From a bacterium (GTDB lineage: Bacteria > Hydrothermota > UBA3072 > JAPDKE01): a stretch of DNA of 42,500 nucleotides. Both the position numbers and the translations under genes were made by a program. The notes beneath the pieces were generated by a model. It saw only the letters and a list, made by a program, of their open reading frames with translations, searched no databases and had not been told where the DNA came from. The stretch lies in assembly GCA_029258725.1 (NCBI GenBank), contig JAPDKE010000029.1, positions 1 to 42,500 of the forward strand, read 5' to 3'. This document shows positions 5,730 through 13,437 of this stretch, piece after piece (position 1 is the first letter of the stretch; every line of letters starts with the position of its first letter).

Positions 5730-7618
5730 AAAAGGAGAACCACAAACTTATAACGACTCTCTTAAAAGATAATGGCTATGGGAAGTTTCTCCAGGAAAAT
5801 TATCATCACAGGGAATACTGGAACATTCTTATCTTCCTTTCTGGGCTTCTTGATGATGCAACGGAGATGGTGAGATTTCTTGAGGAGAATGGAGCGGTTG
5901 AACTTGCGGCATATTGTGTAAGGGAAGGAAAGGTAAAAAAGGAGATAATTGATAAGGTTGTCAATGACCTTATAGAACTTGTGAGGATGGAACTGAAATG
6001 TAAGACTTCTCTTCCTTGGCTTCGTGATGTGGTGTTCGCAGTAAAAGAACATGTTGAAATAAGGGAGGACTGGGAGATAAACCTAAAATTAAGGATTGCC
6101 GAATATATTTGTTCGGCAAGAGAACTTCAAAAGATACTTAAAAGGCATAAGGAGCCCACTATCGCAATGGCTATTGCCCGGGTTCTTGGTGAGATTGGTG
6201 GGAGAGAGGGGATTGAGGTTTTAAAGAAAATACTTAAGAAGTATAAAAAAGTCCCTTATGTGGCATGGGCTGTGGCAGAGGCTTTGGGTAAGATTGGTGA
6301 AAAGAAATCCGTTAAGATACTTAAGAAAATATTCAAAATGCATAGTAACGACATCTGGGTTGCAATGACTGTGGCACGGGCTCTTGGAGAAATGGGTGGG
6401 AAGAATGATATAAAAACACTTACAAATATTTTTGAAAAACATAAAGATCACCATTTTGTCACACTGCAAGTGTGTATGGCTCTTTGTGAAATTAGTAAGG
6501 AGGAAGGTATAAATATGCTTAAAAAAATGCTTAAAAAGTATGGGAAAAATGTTGCGTGGGTTGTTCCTCTAGTTTTGAGGAAAATAGGTGAAAGGGAGGG
6601 CATGAAGGTGCTTAAAGAAATGCTTGAAGAGTATAAGCACGAACCTTCTGTTGTGTGTGTTGTTGCCCGTACTCTTGGTGAGATTGGCGGGAGAGAAGGG
6701 ATTGAGATGCTTGAATATATATTTGAAATCTATAAAGACGAGTTTCATGTTACAAGGGCTGTTGCCCGGGCTCTTGGTGATATTGGTAAAAAGGAGGGGA
6801 TAGAGGTGCTTAAGGGGATACTTGAAGAGCATATGCATGACCCTGATGTTGCCGAGGAGGTTGCCTGGGCTCTTGGTGAGATTGGTGAAAGGGAGGGAAT
6901 AAAGGTGCTTAAGGAAATATTTGAAGAACATAGAGATAACCCTGATGTTGCCAGGATTGTTGCCTGGGCTCTTGGTAAGATTGGTGAAAAGAAGTGGATA
7001 GAGGTGCTTATGGAAATATTTGAAAAGCATAAAGATGACTCTTTTGTTGCCAGGACTATTGCCGGGGTTCTTGGTGAGATTGGCGAAAGGGAAAGCATCA
7101 ATGTGCTAAGGGAGATATTAAAGAAGCACCAGGATAATCCTCATGTTGCATTGAAAGTTGCAGAGGCTCTCGGTGAGATCGATGAAAAGGAAGGCATAAG
7201 GATGCTTAAAAACATATTTGAGATGCATAAAGATATACCTGTGGTGGCGCGAAAGGTTGCCTTAGCTCTTGTGAAGTTCGGTGAATGGGATGGTAGAAAA
7301 AAGGCGCTTAAAGAGATATTTGAAAGACATAAGAATAATCCATATGTAGTATGGGCTGTTGCCGAGGCTCTTGGTGAGATTGGTGAAAAAGAAGATATAG
7401 AAATACTTAGAGAGATATTGGAAACTTATATAGATCACCCTCATATTGCAGAGGCTGTTGGGGAGGCCCTTGAAAAAATTGGCCTCCGTGTTGAAGACCT
7501 GAAAAAATTTGAAGAAATTGTATCTTCTATTTCCTCACCCTGTGTGCTTCTCTTCCTCCGCCATCCCCTTGCCATTAAGCGGTTGTTGCAAATTCTGAGA
7601 AGTAAAAGCAGTAAATAA
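5726..7618 (+). CDS. HEAT-repeat protein, likely detached C-terminal half of the NACHT protein
   Basis: 630 residues from the ATG after CAGGAGGAAAAAG; an upstream in-frame ATG at 5699 lacks a ribosome site. The first 100 or so residues (FLSGLLDDATEMVRFLEENG, then ELAAYCV) resemble the helical region that in single-chain NACHT-HEAT proteins follows directly after the NACHT winged helix. Then come about 13 units of 33 residues (LKEIFEEH...VARALGEIG) and a tail with SSPCVLLFLRHP. The reading frame is the same as that of the CHAT-NACHT gene, with TAA and TGA stops between. I infer a split NACHT-HEAT sensor in which this chain recognises the trigger. The tail nearly equals that of the gene ending at 385. 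Confidence 0.85.
   Translation: MKKENHKLITTLLKDNGYGKFLQENYHHREYWNILIFLSGLLDDATEMVRFLEENGAVELAAYCVREGKVKKEIIDKVVNDLIELVRMELKCKTSLPWLRDVVFAVKEHVEIREDWEINLKLRIAEYICSARELQKILKRHKEPTIAMAIARVLGEIGGREGIEVLKKILKKYKKVPYVAWAVAEALGKIGEKKSVKILKKIFKMHSNDIWVAMTVARALGEMGGKNDIKTLTNIFEKHKDHHFVTLQVCMALCEISKEEGINMLKKMLKKYGKNVAWVVPLVLRKIGEREGMKVLKEMLEEYKHEPSVVCVVARTLGEIGGREGIEMLEYIFEIYKDEFHVTRAVARALGDIGKKEGIEVLKGILEEHMHDPDVAEEVAWALGEIGEREGIKVLKEIFEEHRDNPDVARIVAWALGKIGEKKWIEVLMEIFEKHKDDSFVARTIAGVLGEIGERESINVLREILKKHQDNPHVALKVAEALGEIDEKEGIRMLKNIFEMHKDIPVVARKVALALVKFGEWDGRKKALKEIFERHKNNPYVVWAVAEALGEIGEKEDIEILREILETYIDHPHIAEAVGEALEKIGLRVEDLKKFEEIVSSISSPCVLLFLRHPLAIKRLLQILRSKSSK
7463..7574 (+). repeat. Long direct repeat: HEAT-gene tail, copy 2
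   Basis: Partner of 254-365, same orientation, about 90 percent identical by hand alignment. The spacing puts one full cassette (447 to about 7460) between the two copies. Confidence 0.75.
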
Positions 7619-7624
7619 TCCCAC

Positions 7625-7650
7625 ATTTTTTCCCTATATACTTCTATTAG
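7625..7650 (+). promoter_or_regulatory. Recurrent junction element, copy B (TTTTTTCCCTAT core)
   Basis: ATTTTTTCCCTAT at 7625-7637, seven bases after the HEAT stop and just ahead of a GAGGAGGT ribosome site. The part after CCCTAT differs from copies A and C: TATTAG comes four bases later than the TAATAT/TATTAT hexamer there. Confidence 0.45.
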
Positions 7651-7666
7651 AGGAGGTACTCATAAG

Positions 7667-7879
7667 ATTGTCCTTTTCCCACTCATATTTGCAGGATGTC
7701 TTTTCTTTCTCCCCTGGTTAAACGACCATGTTACCCTCTCCCTTTTAGATAATGTCAACTCTATGCCCTTCAGGATGCCCTTGTGCCCAGAACAGAAACC
7801 CTGTTTATCCACAGTCCCTCTTCTCTGCTGTTTTTATAAGGCGCCCATCGTGTGGATGTGTGGGTTTGCCAGGAAATAA
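7667..7879 (+). pseudogene. Degenerate or ATT-started relative of the gene at 8613
   Basis: Ten bases after GAGGAGGT lies an open frame of 70 codons without ATG, GTG or TTG at the right place; ATT is the first possible start. The N-terminal translation (VLFPLIFAGCLFFLPWLND, then LLDNVNS) matches the start of the 137-residue protein at 8613 (FLISSGLCVFIPWFMD, then LDDVNC) in hydrophobicity and in PW-x-x-D and LD-x-VN. After about 30 residues the similarity is lost in a Cys/Pro-rich stretch (LCPEQKPCLS). The simplest reading is a decayed paralogue left from cassette duplication. Translation from ATT remains possible because the ribosome site is intact. Confidence 0.5.
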
Positions 7880-7913
7880 AACTGTGGATCAAAGATTTAA
7901 AGGGGAGGTTGAT

Positions 7914-8147
7914 ATGCAGTACATTGAGAGAAAATCAAATAATGGACGGGTTTTTCTGGTGTTTACAGAGGGAGAGTTTCCCAAATCGCTCTTTGCGAAG
8001 GATGAGATAGTAAGCGGAATCTTCATATGGCATCCATCTAAGGGGATATTCTGGAAGATTTTTGCAAATCGTAAGGACCCTGAGATATCCAAGGAGGTTG
8101 AGAAACTGGAGAATATGTTCCAAAACCTTTTAAACAGGAGGTCATGA
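7914..8147 (+). CDS. Small conserved cassette protein, copy 2 (77 aa)
   Basis: Paralogue of the 81-residue protein at 2603, with the same YIERK, TEGEFP, SG-x-FIW-x-PSK, WKI and LEN...LLN pattern. The start follows GGGGAGGTTGAT; a longer in-frame extension to 7752 would run through the degenerate ORF region and is rejected. Its stop overlaps the ATG of the YbjN gene by 4 bp, repeating the pairing seen in cassette 1. Function unknown; a partner of the YbjN protein is the best guess. Confidence 0.8.
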   Translation: MQYIERKSNNGRVFLVFTEGEFPKSLFAKDEIVSGIFIWHPSKGIFWKIFANRKDPEISKEVEKLENMFQNLLNRRS

Positions 8148-8602
8148 TGGACAACATCCTCAATCAGCTGGAGGCTTTTTTAAGAGAAAAGAAGGTAAAG
8201 TTTGCAAGGGAAAACTCATGCATCATCATTCCCTACGCGGACGATGAGAGGGTATTCCTTTCCATACTTTATATGGTTGAAACACGGAGAATATTGATTG
8301 ATACCCTTACCCGTGTAAATCCTGAGGTTCCTAAAGAGACTGTGCTTCAGGTTGTCAACTCTTTCAACCACGACCTTCACGGAACATTTGTTTTTTCTTC
8401 AACTTTCCAGGAGGAACCGGTTATAATTGCCCGAACCCTTTCCGACCCTCTCCACAATCCAGAGGACCTTCACGAAGTTGTGGCTATCGCCTTTGCACAC
8501 AGCCGTCTACTGGAAAAGGTGCTTAAACTTGTAGCGCATCTTTACCACGAATCAAACTCTCCCGACGTTCCTTTTCCTGATATATCCTTTATTCCTGCAT
8601 GA
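8144..8602 (+). CDS. YbjN / T3SS-chaperone-fold protein, copy 2
   Basis: 152 residues, paralogous to the protein at 2835: same order of helix, strands around CIIIPYAD and RILIDTLT, a V-N-P-E-V-P motif, the VVNSFNHDLHGTF helix and turn, VIIARTL, a long C-terminal helix, and the shared final FIPA. Expected to bind a partner chain rather than act as an enzyme. It starts inside the stop of the 77-residue gene (4-bp overlap, AACAGGAGGTC upstream) and is followed after 10 bp by a signal-peptide-bearing protein. Confidence 0.75.
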   Translation: MMDNILNQLEAFLREKKVKFARENSCIIIPYADDERVFLSILYMVETRRILIDTLTRVNPEVPKETVLQVVNSFNHDLHGTFVFSSTFQEEPVIIARTLSDPLHNPEDLHEVVAIAFAHSRLLEKVLKLVAHLYHESNSPDVPFPDISFIPA

Positions 8603-8612
8603 GGAGGTGCGT

Positions 8613-9026
8613 ATGAGATTTCTTTTCTTTCTTATCTTTTTTCTGATTTCTTCCGGCTTATGTGTGTTTATTCCCTGGTTTATGGATTGCTCAACCTTCT
8701 CTCAACTGGATGACGTGAACTGTGCTCTCGAGGATGCACCGGTTCACCGTGCCGTATGTGAATACACCATACTCAGGCGGCGTTACGCCCATTTCACCCC
8801 TGATTGGAGTGAGTTGCTTCTCCTCTCGTACTCTCCCACTGACCCTCTTCCCCGGCGGTTCTACCATTCTTATTCAATTGTTCGCCTCTACGACTTGAAG
8901 ATACGAGATATGCTTCGTTCCCCTTTTCTTTCTCCCTGGAAACGCTCTTACCTCCGTGAACTTCTCTTATACCTTTTGGAATGTGAAACACACATACTTA
9001 TTCGGATGGAAACAACCACCCGGTAA
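8613..9026 (+). CDS. Unknown small exported/anchored protein (137 aa)
   Basis: The start is the ATG five bases after GAGGAGG; a GTG two codons upstream lies inside the ribosome site. Residues 1-25 (RFLFFLIFFLISSGLCVFI) are a strong hydrophobic segment, either an uncleaved anchor or a signal peptide; the Cys in SSGLC is not followed by a residue typical of lipoproteins. The remainder is helical and rich in Arg, Leu and Tyr (YTILRRRYAHF, LRELLLYLLE). A decayed relative lies at 7667, and the protein at 447 may be distantly related. Position at the end of the YbjN pair and before the protease operon suggests a membrane component of the same system. Confidence 0.65.
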   Translation: MRFLFFLIFFLISSGLCVFIPWFMDCSTFSQLDDVNCALEDAPVHRAVCEYTILRRRYAHFTPDWSELLLLSYSPTDPLPRRFYHSYSIVRLYDLKIRDMLRSPFLSPWKRSYLRELLLYLLECETHILIRMETTTR

Positions 9027-9047
9027 TTTTTTCCCTATCTTTATTAT
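9025..9047 (+). promoter_or_regulatory. Recurrent junction element, copy C (TTTTTTCCCTAT core)
   Basis: AATTTTTTCCCTAT followed after three bases by TATTAT, matching copy A (400-421) at nearly every position including spacing. It starts the protease sub-operon, with the ribosome site of the next gene about 20 bp downstream. Confidence 0.5.
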
Positions 9048-9077
9048 TGGATGTACACTCCATCAAGGAGGTGGACT

Positions 9078-9437
9078 GTGTGTGATAACGTTAACGAAAT
9101 TATCCATGATGAGGAACTCCTCCATGTTTTAAGAACCGGGAAATCGGCTGAGGCACTTCTGCTTGTATCACCTGAGGAATATCCTGCTCTTATTGAGACA
9201 CTGAATCGCCTGGGGCTTAATATCACTTATGCATGGCCTCAGATTTCCTGCGTAGCTGTGGAAATCAACCTTATGATTGTCTCCACCATCTCTCAAGCCT
9301 GTCCATCCCTCCGTATTTACGGAAACCGCATGGTAAACGCATTGTTTAAAAAGGAGGGTAAAAATGATAGACCCTCTTCTTTTAAAGAAGATAAAAAAGA
9401 AGCAGAAGAAGGCGAAGAGGATTGTGAAGCCTCTTAA
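9078..9437 (+). CDS. Free-standing inhibitor-I9-like propeptide for the adjacent subtilase
   Basis: 119 residues from a GTG placed six bases after AAGGAGG; an upstream in-frame ATG at 9051 has no ribosome site. The core (ALLLVSPEEYPALIETLNRL, AWPQISCVAVEI, ISQACPSLRIYGN) has the beta-alpha-beta pattern of subtilisin propeptides/I9 inhibitors: a strand, a helix holding the ...LNRLG turn, the strand W-P-x-I-x-x-V-A-V-E-I, and a second helix ending before RIYGNR. In most subtilases this domain is part of the same chain as folding chaperone and inhibitor. Here it is a separate gene whose Lys/Glu-rich C-terminus overlaps the protease gene by 74 bp in another frame, so folding and inhibition in trans are likely. 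Confidence 0.6.
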   Translation: MCDNVNEIIHDEELLHVLRTGKSAEALLLVSPEEYPALIETLNRLGLNITYAWPQISCVAVEINLMIVSTISQACPSLRIYGNRMVNALFKKEGKNDRPSSFKEDKKEAEEGEEDCEAS

Positions 9438-10635
9438 AAAAGTGCGAATGCTCTATGCCACCCGGAGTATAACACCCCGGAATCTGGTATCCGATGAATT
9501 ACTCCATCCTGCCTTCATACAGGGAAATGTTGAGATTGAAAGACTTGTCAGAAGAAAAAACGGGCTTGTGGTTAAACGATACCCCTTCGGCTACATGCTC
9601 GTTGAACTCTTTGTTCCTGAGGCAATGGATGTTCTTGAACATACAAAGAGGAGCTATGATGCTGAAAGAACCGTGAACATCCCCAAGCCAGTGAGGTCAA
9701 AGAAGGGAACGGACGACCTCTGGCATGTAAGGAGGGTTAAAACTCTCAGGGGACGATGTATTCCTCCTTCTCTGGATGGCAAACCCTGGACTGGTTTAGA
9801 TGTCCGCGTTGCCGTTATTGACACTGGCGTGGGGCCCCATCCATTTGTGGATGGAAATGTAAGAATCCGCATAGATATGACCGGGGAAGGGGTTCGGGAT
9901 TATAATGGACACGGGACACATGTCGGAGGCATCGTCTTGCAGATTGCTCCTGGATGCGAGATTTACTCAATCAAAGTGCTTGATAAAGATGGGCGGGGCA
10001 CATGGGTTCAGGTAATAGAAGGAATCCTCAAGGCTGTTGAACTGGGAGTGGAGATAATAAACCTCAGCCTTGGCTCAAGCGGAGAATGCGATGGGAGTTG
10101 TCCGGTATGCTCTTCAGTGGATTATGCTTTCAGTAAAGGGCTTCTACCTGTGGTTGCTGCAGGCAACGAGGGACCGGAGAAACACTCAATTTCCTGTCCC
10201 GGTAACAGCAAGTCAGCACTAACTGTTGGTGCCGTGGACAGAAATTTGTGCGTCGCAGAATTCTCTTCCAGAGGACCAACCGCAGATGGGAGAATAAAAC
10301 CGGATGTTGTTGCACCCGGAGTGGCGATATATTCATCATACCTGGATAATGATTTCAGATTTCTTTCCGGAACTTCGATGGCTACGCCTGTTGTGAGTGG
10401 AATCATGGCACTCATTTTCCAGGCTGAAAAAAGGGGAGACCACGATGCCCTTTTCAGTTCCTGTATCGACCTGCACGAAGACCCAAATACTCAGGGGCAT
10501 GGATTCCCAAATCTTGTTCTTTTTTATGAAAGGTACATCTCAAAATCTCTCGCATTCTCAAGAGGTATGCGCATTCCCCCAGCCCTGATCGGAGGCTCTG
10601 CGGTGTATCTTCTCCTTAAACTCCTTGGTCTTTAA
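9364..10635 (+). CDS. Subtilisin-like serine protease (S8 family)
   Basis: 423 residues. The catalytic triad is intact: Asp153 (AVIDTGVGPHP), His183 (NGHGTHVGG), Ser338 (GTSMATPVVSG), with the oxyanion Asn268 in AAGNEG. No N-terminal signal peptide is seen: the start is Lys-rich (LLLKKIKKKQKKAKR). Residues 35-110 form a second propeptide-like region. The last 20 residues (PPALIGGSAVYLLLKLLGL) could be a C-terminal membrane anchor. A Cys cluster (ECDGSCPVC, 241-249) is an insertion near the substrate cleft. The start is set by AAGGAGGG before the ATG. It sits between a propeptide-like gene and a membrane HExxH protein, suggesting a proteolytic cascade. Substrates unknown. Confidence 0.92.
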   Translation: MIDPLLLKKIKKKQKKAKRIVKPLKKVRMLYATRSITPRNLVSDELLHPAFIQGNVEIERLVRRKNGLVVKRYPFGYMLVELFVPEAMDVLEHTKRSYDAERTVNIPKPVRSKKGTDDLWHVRRVKTLRGRCIPPSLDGKPWTGLDVRVAVIDTGVGPHPFVDGNVRIRIDMTGEGVRDYNGHGTHVGGIVLQIAPGCEIYSIKVLDKDGRGTWVQVIEGILKAVELGVEIINLSLGSSGECDGSCPVCSSVDYAFSKGLLPVVAAGNEGPEKHSISCPGNSKSALTVGAVDRNLCVAEFSSRGPTADGRIKPDVVAPGVAIYSSYLDNDFRFLSGTSMATPVVSGIMALIFQAEKRGDHDALFSSCIDLHEDPNTQGHGFPNLVLFYERYISKSLAFSRGMRIPPALIGGSAVYLLLKLLGL

Positions 10636-10648
10636 AAAGGAGGATACC

Positions 10649-11248
10649 ATGATGGTATTCAAGTTCCTCTTTTCTCTTATCCTTCTTCCACTTCTCTGGG
10701 TATCCATAAAAATTCTCATTCATTCTCTGCCTGATTCGGTGGGGATTCTCTACCCTTTCTACTTTTCCCTCCTTTCACTTGTTGTTCTTCTTTCATTAAG
10801 GGATATACTTAACCCTTTCCATGTCAAAGGACATGAATTCTCACACTGGCTTTTTGGAAGAGGAAAAATACGGGGAGAATATACGGTTGCTGAGCCATCC
10901 TTTCTTTCTTCTGTATCTCCATACATTCTTTCTTTACCGCTCATGCTTGTCCTGGCTGGCCTCTTTTTTGTTCCTCCATCCTTCAGACTTCCGTTTCTTA
11001 TTTTCTCTGGTGTTGTTTTCGGGTCCCATACCTATAGACTTTTCACATCCATTTTTACTCTCTCATCCGACCTGTGGAGAGAAGGACTGCACGCTGTAAT
11101 GGTTTCTCTTGTCTTTTTCTTCCTCCTTCTTGATTTCTATATTCTTTACATGTCAGGGCTTTCTTCTCTTCAAATTCTCGGGATGTTTGTGAATGAATCC
11201 ATAAGGAGCTATTCTCTGGCTGTGAGCGTTTTGAGGAGGCTGAAATGA
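10649..11248 (+). CDS. Membrane protein with HExxH motif, putative metalloprotease
   Basis: 199 residues with four to five hydrophobic segments (about 4-25, 30-52, 90-115, 118-135, 150-170). Between the second and third lies KGHEFSHWLFG, an HEFSH motif at about 62-66 as in membrane-embedded zinc proteases of the M50 (site-2) type and related families. The second half of an M50 active site (N/D-PG motif) is not obvious, so the assignment is tentative. Start: ATG five bases after AAGGAGG. Its stop overlaps the next start (ATGA). Next to a subtilase, this fits regulated membrane proteolysis, in which one protease makes the first cut and an intramembrane protease the second. Confidence 0.6.
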   Translation: MMVFKFLFSLILLPLLWVSIKILIHSLPDSVGILYPFYFSLLSLVVLLSLRDILNPFHVKGHEFSHWLFGRGKIRGEYTVAEPSFLSSVSPYILSLPLMLVLAGLFFVPPSFRLPFLIFSGVVFGSHTYRLFTSIFTLSSDLWREGLHAVMVSLVFFFLLLDFYILYMSGLSSLQILGMFVNESIRSYSLAVSVLRRLK

Positions 11249-13437
11249 CGAGACCTGCATGGATGAGCGCAGAATTGTATAGAAAAAAGATAAAACTTTA
11301 TGGATTTTATCCAAGGTTTCCTGTGAGAAAGAAACTTCCCCGATGGGATAGAGGGTTCTTTACATGTAAAAAAATAAAAGACATTGATGAGATGGATATC
11401 CCTACTCTGTTTTATCTTGAGAGCCATTGCCTCACCTCTCCTTCTTTTCTTCCTGTGCTTCTTGAGTTTGTGCAAGCAACGGGGAAAATTCCGGAATTCC
11501 AGGACATGAGTTCCAGATTGCTTTTTGTTTATCTTGCCGGAGTCCATAAAATAGGGATACCTCTTTTATCATCCCTGGAAGAGAAGACCTTTACAACCGC
11601 AGGAAAGAGACCCTGCTTGCCTGTTCCTTTTGCATTCATAAAGGCAGTTGAAATACTGAAGGAGGTTAAGGAAGAATACCTGGATATTCTACGCGACCCT
11701 GCCTGTGCAAGGGCTTTTATAAAATTCTCAGGTTATGTATCCACTGTGGTGAATAAAATCCTCGGGGATGCCGGAAGAAAATTCATTGAAGATACAATAA
11801 AATTCTTTTTCTTTCTTTATCCCTCCTCCTATCTTCTTTCCCATCCTTTAAAATCTGCATATTCCCTTTTGTATTACCCCCATCTGCGGGTTTTAATTCG
11901 CTATGCCATAAAACAGGGATATTATCATCCTATCTCGCGGTATCTCAGGAATGGCGGATTTGAGACTATCATAAATCTTATAAATGCTACTCGCCTCCGG
12001 ATTATGGATTTTTCGCTTATTAAAAATCCAAAAACATTTCCTCTCCTTTATTACCTTAAAACAAAAAACATCCGGCTGGATGAGATTATAAAAATCCTTG
12101 AATTCCTTGAACCCATTCTCCCTGATGTTGTGGGCGAGTACGAGATTGAGTTTTTCCGGGTTGCATTGAGAATCACACAGTCTCCAAGAACACTCCTTCG
12201 TCTCTGGCTATGCTTTCATTTTCTCTTTCACCGAACCTGCCGGGAAAATCTTTCAAAAGAATTGGTTGATGAGAAACTAAATGATATTCTTCTCTCTCTG
12301 GGTTTGTACCCGGATTTCGTTCCACCGGGGGCAAGCAGGAAGGTTGTTGAAATTTTTCTCAAGGAGGGTGATAACGAAATACTCAAGACGATGTATGAAT
12401 ATGCAGAGGCTGTGGGAAAAACGCAGGAGGAACGGGAGAGAGTTTTCTTTGCTCTTTACAGGAATACGCATGTAAAAAAGGTGAAAAGGTGGGGTGATAT
12501 TCCATCATCTCCTCCTGATAGTTTGAGAAGGTTTATTCTGGAGCATGTGGATGGGGTTGAACTTGGTGTTTTAAGAGAACTTCTTTTATATGCAAGATTC
12601 TTAAAAACCGTGGGCCTTCCTGTCCAGATTCACGTGGAGAGCAAAATAAAAAGGAAAAGGGAGGATATTGAGCGTGAACTTTTGTATCTTAAAAGACTGT
12701 CAAACCCTGCACCTCACATAAAAAAGAGGATTAAGAATCTGGAAAGGTATCTGAAAGAAGGGATAGAGGAAAAAAGGCTCACACCAAGGAAGATTTTACA
12801 GAGGGTTGCCTCCTCTCTGAAGAAGCAACTGCACCAGTATCTTAAAGATATTCTTGGAGATGTGGAGGAACTTGACAGAAGATGGATTGCCGTATTTGAA
12901 ATCCTGGAGAAACTCAATCCTCAGGAAAGAAAGGAATTTTTGTTCTTCCTTAGAGAATATAGAAAAAAGGGAATAAAGGGAATTCTGAATTATGGAGATA
13001 ATCCATTTATCGTTGAGGAGATGAAAAAGAGGACCGACTCTCTCGATATCTGGTTTGGATTCTCACGGAGAATCAACAACTACATGGTTGAACTTGAGAA
13101 CGACCCGATTGAAATCATAAATTTTGGTAACTACTTTTACACTTGCCTCTCCACCTCCACTCTCCGCGGAGCACAGATGGCGTATTTTTTCATAACGCAT
13201 GCGTCTGCGAGGGTTATCTATGCAAGGAAAGGCAAAAAGATAGCAGGAAGAGTGGTTGTCTGGTTTACCGGTTCATCTTTATGGCATGGGGAGTTTAAAG
13301 GGAAAGCGAGTGCTCAGGAGGCACTCAGAATGTTCCTGCAGGAACTTTCCATAAAAATGAGACTCCCAATCTTCCCAGGTCCTCCTCTTTCTGGAGAAGC
13401 ACTGTTTACAACTGGAGGTGTGTATGTGTCAGACTGA
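11245..13437 (+). CDS. Large unknown helical protein with a conserved-looking C-terminal domain
   Basis: 730 residues, not recognised. Residues 1-450 are helix-rich with hydrophobic stretches (KFFFFLYPSSYLL) but no clear signal peptide. Residues 465-570 are Lys/Glu/Arg-rich and probably coiled coil (KIKRKREDIERELLYLKRL). The C-terminal 140 residues look like a compact domain: INFGNYFYTCLSTS, then HASARVIYARKGKKIAGR and VVVWF, ending with GPPLSGEALF. A Cys- and Gly-containing start followed by a strand with ARxxGKxxGR recalls small substrate-sensing or nuclease-associated C-terminal domains of the PcfJ kind, but I cannot name the family. It is coupled to the membrane HExxH gene by ATGA and to the next gene by a 14-bp overlap. 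Confidence 0.6.
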   Translation: MTRPAWMSAELYRKKIKLYGFYPRFPVRKKLPRWDRGFFTCKKIKDIDEMDIPTLFYLESHCLTSPSFLPVLLEFVQATGKIPEFQDMSSRLLFVYLAGVHKIGIPLLSSLEEKTFTTAGKRPCLPVPFAFIKAVEILKEVKEEYLDILRDPACARAFIKFSGYVSTVVNKILGDAGRKFIEDTIKFFFFLYPSSYLLSHPLKSAYSLLYYPHLRVLIRYAIKQGYYHPISRYLRNGGFETIINLINATRLRIMDFSLIKNPKTFPLLYYLKTKNIRLDEIIKILEFLEPILPDVVGEYEIEFFRVALRITQSPRTLLRLWLCFHFLFHRTCRENLSKELVDEKLNDILLSLGLYPDFVPPGASRKVVEIFLKEGDNEILKTMYEYAEAVGKTQEERERVFFALYRNTHVKKVKRWGDIPSSPPDSLRRFILEHVDGVELGVLRELLLYARFLKTVGLPVQIHVESKIKRKREDIERELLYLKRLSNPAPHIKKRIKNLERYLKEGIEEKRLTPRKILQRVASSLKKQLHQYLKDILGDVEELDRRWIAVFEILEKLNPQERKEFLFFLREYRKKGIKGILNYGDNPFIVEEMKKRTDSLDIWFGFSRRINNYMVELENDPIEIINFGNYFYTCLSTSTLRGAQMAYFFITHASARVIYARKGKKIAGRVVVWFTGSSLWHGEFKGKASAQEALRMFLQELSIKMRLPIFPGPPLSGEALFTTGGVYVSD

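Noticed and set aside
7752-7913. 54-codon N-terminal extension of the 77-residue YIERK protein
   Set aside because: The paralogue at 2603 starts at the equivalent MKYIERK, and a clear ribosome site precedes ATG 7914.
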